This document shows positions 13,656-14,302 of a stretch of 14,302 nucleotides of DNA, piece by piece. Position 1 is the stretch's first letter. Each line of letters starts with the position of its first letter. A program made the position numbers and the translations under genes. The DNA lies in NCBI GenBank assembly GCA_022712835.1, contig JAFLJU010000587.1, positions 1 through 14,302 on the forward strand. The letters run 5' to 3'. The notes beneath the pieces were generated by a model. The model was not told the DNA's origin. It made no database searches and worked only from the letters and a program-made list of their open reading frames with translations. The DNA comes from Desulfobacteraceae bacterium. GTDB lineage: Bacteria > Desulfobacterota > Desulfobacteria > Desulfobacterales > Desulfobacteraceae.

Positions 13656-14302
13656 TTCGGCGTATGGGAAGTTTTGCCTTTCGTTTATGGATCATCGCCC
13701 TGGTGACAGGTCCTGTTTGTTTTTATTTGATGCCCACGATATTGCAGCTTTTTCCAGAGGTTTCTCCGGTAATTATCAGCGGGGTTTTGTGTATGATTTT
13801 TTTTGGGGGGATCGGTGTTTCTCTTGATTTGATTGGTCGAAAACTGATTAATGAAATGATCAAAGAAGGGGAGGTATGGGAAAGGGCCGGTATTTTTTCC
13901 CGGGCAGAAAAAACCTATGGTAATGCTGTCAGAGTCTACGACTCTTTTTTACTATCTCCTCTGTTTGGAAAAAAAATTGCCACCCGTTTGACCGGAACTC
14001 TGGCAAGGTTCTCCCTCACTGCTGGCATTCAAACGCCTCCCCTGAAGCTTGCAACTGCTGTGTATCTAAAATCAAGCCCAGGAGATGAAACCCTGGCAAT
14101 TTTGTGGCTTGGGCAGCTTAAAAAGCAGGGTCTGGTTGGACCCATTGACCAGGAGGTTTTAACCGCCCTTGCCGATGTTCATTATACCCACAAAAAATTG
14201 ATGGTCCCTTTGGCGGAGGTGTTGCTGGATCTGGGACGGATGGATTATTCTGCCAAGCGGGTGTACAAGGCTCTACTGGATGATCCGGAACTGAAACCGG
14301 AA
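13652..14302 (+). CDS. Unknown two-TM protein, N-terminal part (cut by window end)
   Basis: The frame opens with an ATG that overlaps the PBP1A stop by 4 nt and stays open for 217 codons to the last base, so the gene continues outside the window. Residues about 10-33 and 38-60 are hydrophobic and form a membrane hairpin. From 62 onward the chain is soluble and mostly helical, with KEGEVWERAGIFSRAEKTYGNAVRVYDSF (split here as 71-84 and 85-99) looking like a TPR-type helical repeat. ADVHYTHKKLMVPLAEVLLDLGRMD and YSAKRVYKALLDDPEL also read as repeat helices. TPR-like proteins at a membrane often act as scaffolds or adaptors. The tight coupling with a peptidoglycan synthase suggests an envelope role, which is inference. 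The C-terminal part would be needed to name it. Confidence 0.75.
   Translation, partial: MIRRMGSFAFRLWIIALVTGPVCFYLMPTILQLFPEVSPVIISGVLCMIFFGGIGVSLDLIGRKLINEMIKEGEVWERAGIFSRAEKTYGNAVRVYDSFLLSPLFGKKIATRLTGTLARFSLTAGIQTPPLKLATAVYLKSSPGDETLAILWLGQLKKQGLVGPIDQEVLTALADVHYTHKKLMVPLAEVLLDLGRMDYSAKRVYKALLDDPELKPE

Noticed and set aside
1..14302. CRISPR array, tRNA, rRNA, insertion sequence or prophage genes
   Set aside because: Looked for and not seen. The only repeats are the short ones listed.

Overview
The window looks like chromosomal DNA of an anaerobic, probably sulfate-reducing member of the Desulfobacterota (Desulfobacteraceae-like). This is inferred from a periplasmic tetraheme class III cytochrome c, a tungsten-type aldehyde:ferredoxin oxidoreductase with a small MoaD/ThiS partner, a DivIVA protein in what otherwise looks like a Gram-negative, paired PilT-type ATPases, and moderate GC. 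There is no transposase, tRNA, rRNA, CRISPR array or phage gene. Gene density is high, with canonical ribosome binding sites.

Left half (minus strand, except the first fragment). Positions 1-390 hold the 3' end of an IclR-family regulator on the plus strand. It converges on the minus-strand block across a strong shared hairpin terminator (438-472). Reading the minus strand from 6504 down to 507, the block runs: aldehyde:ferredoxin oxidoreductase, MoaD/ThiS-like protein, DEAD-box RNA helicase, TatB, TatC and tetraheme cytochrome c3. The oxidoreductase and MoaD-like genes are 13 nt apart and likely one unit. tatB and tatC are 5 nt apart and likely a second unit. The helicase and the cytochrome are probably transcribed separately.

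Middle. A 391-bp non-coding divergent region (6505-6895) separates the two halves. It carries two inverted repeats that would lie in the promoter or 5' leader of the oxidoreductase.

Right half (plus strand, 6896 to the end). Eight genes follow head to tail: yggT, divIVA, pilT, a second pilT/pilU-type ATPase, a zinc-ribbon protein with a degenerate receiver domain, a one-TM protein of unknown function, a class A penicillin-binding protein (PBP1A type) and a two-TM protein cut off by the window end. Most gaps are under 35 nt. The unknown protein, the PBP and the last gene are joined by two 4-nt ATGA overlaps, so this looks like one envelope/pole operon combining membrane organisation (YggT, DivIVA), type IV pilus retraction (PilT/PilU) and peptidoglycan synthesis (PBP1A). 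The poorly described members of this operon are the most interesting content. I did not find a clear-cut new defence or mobile system.
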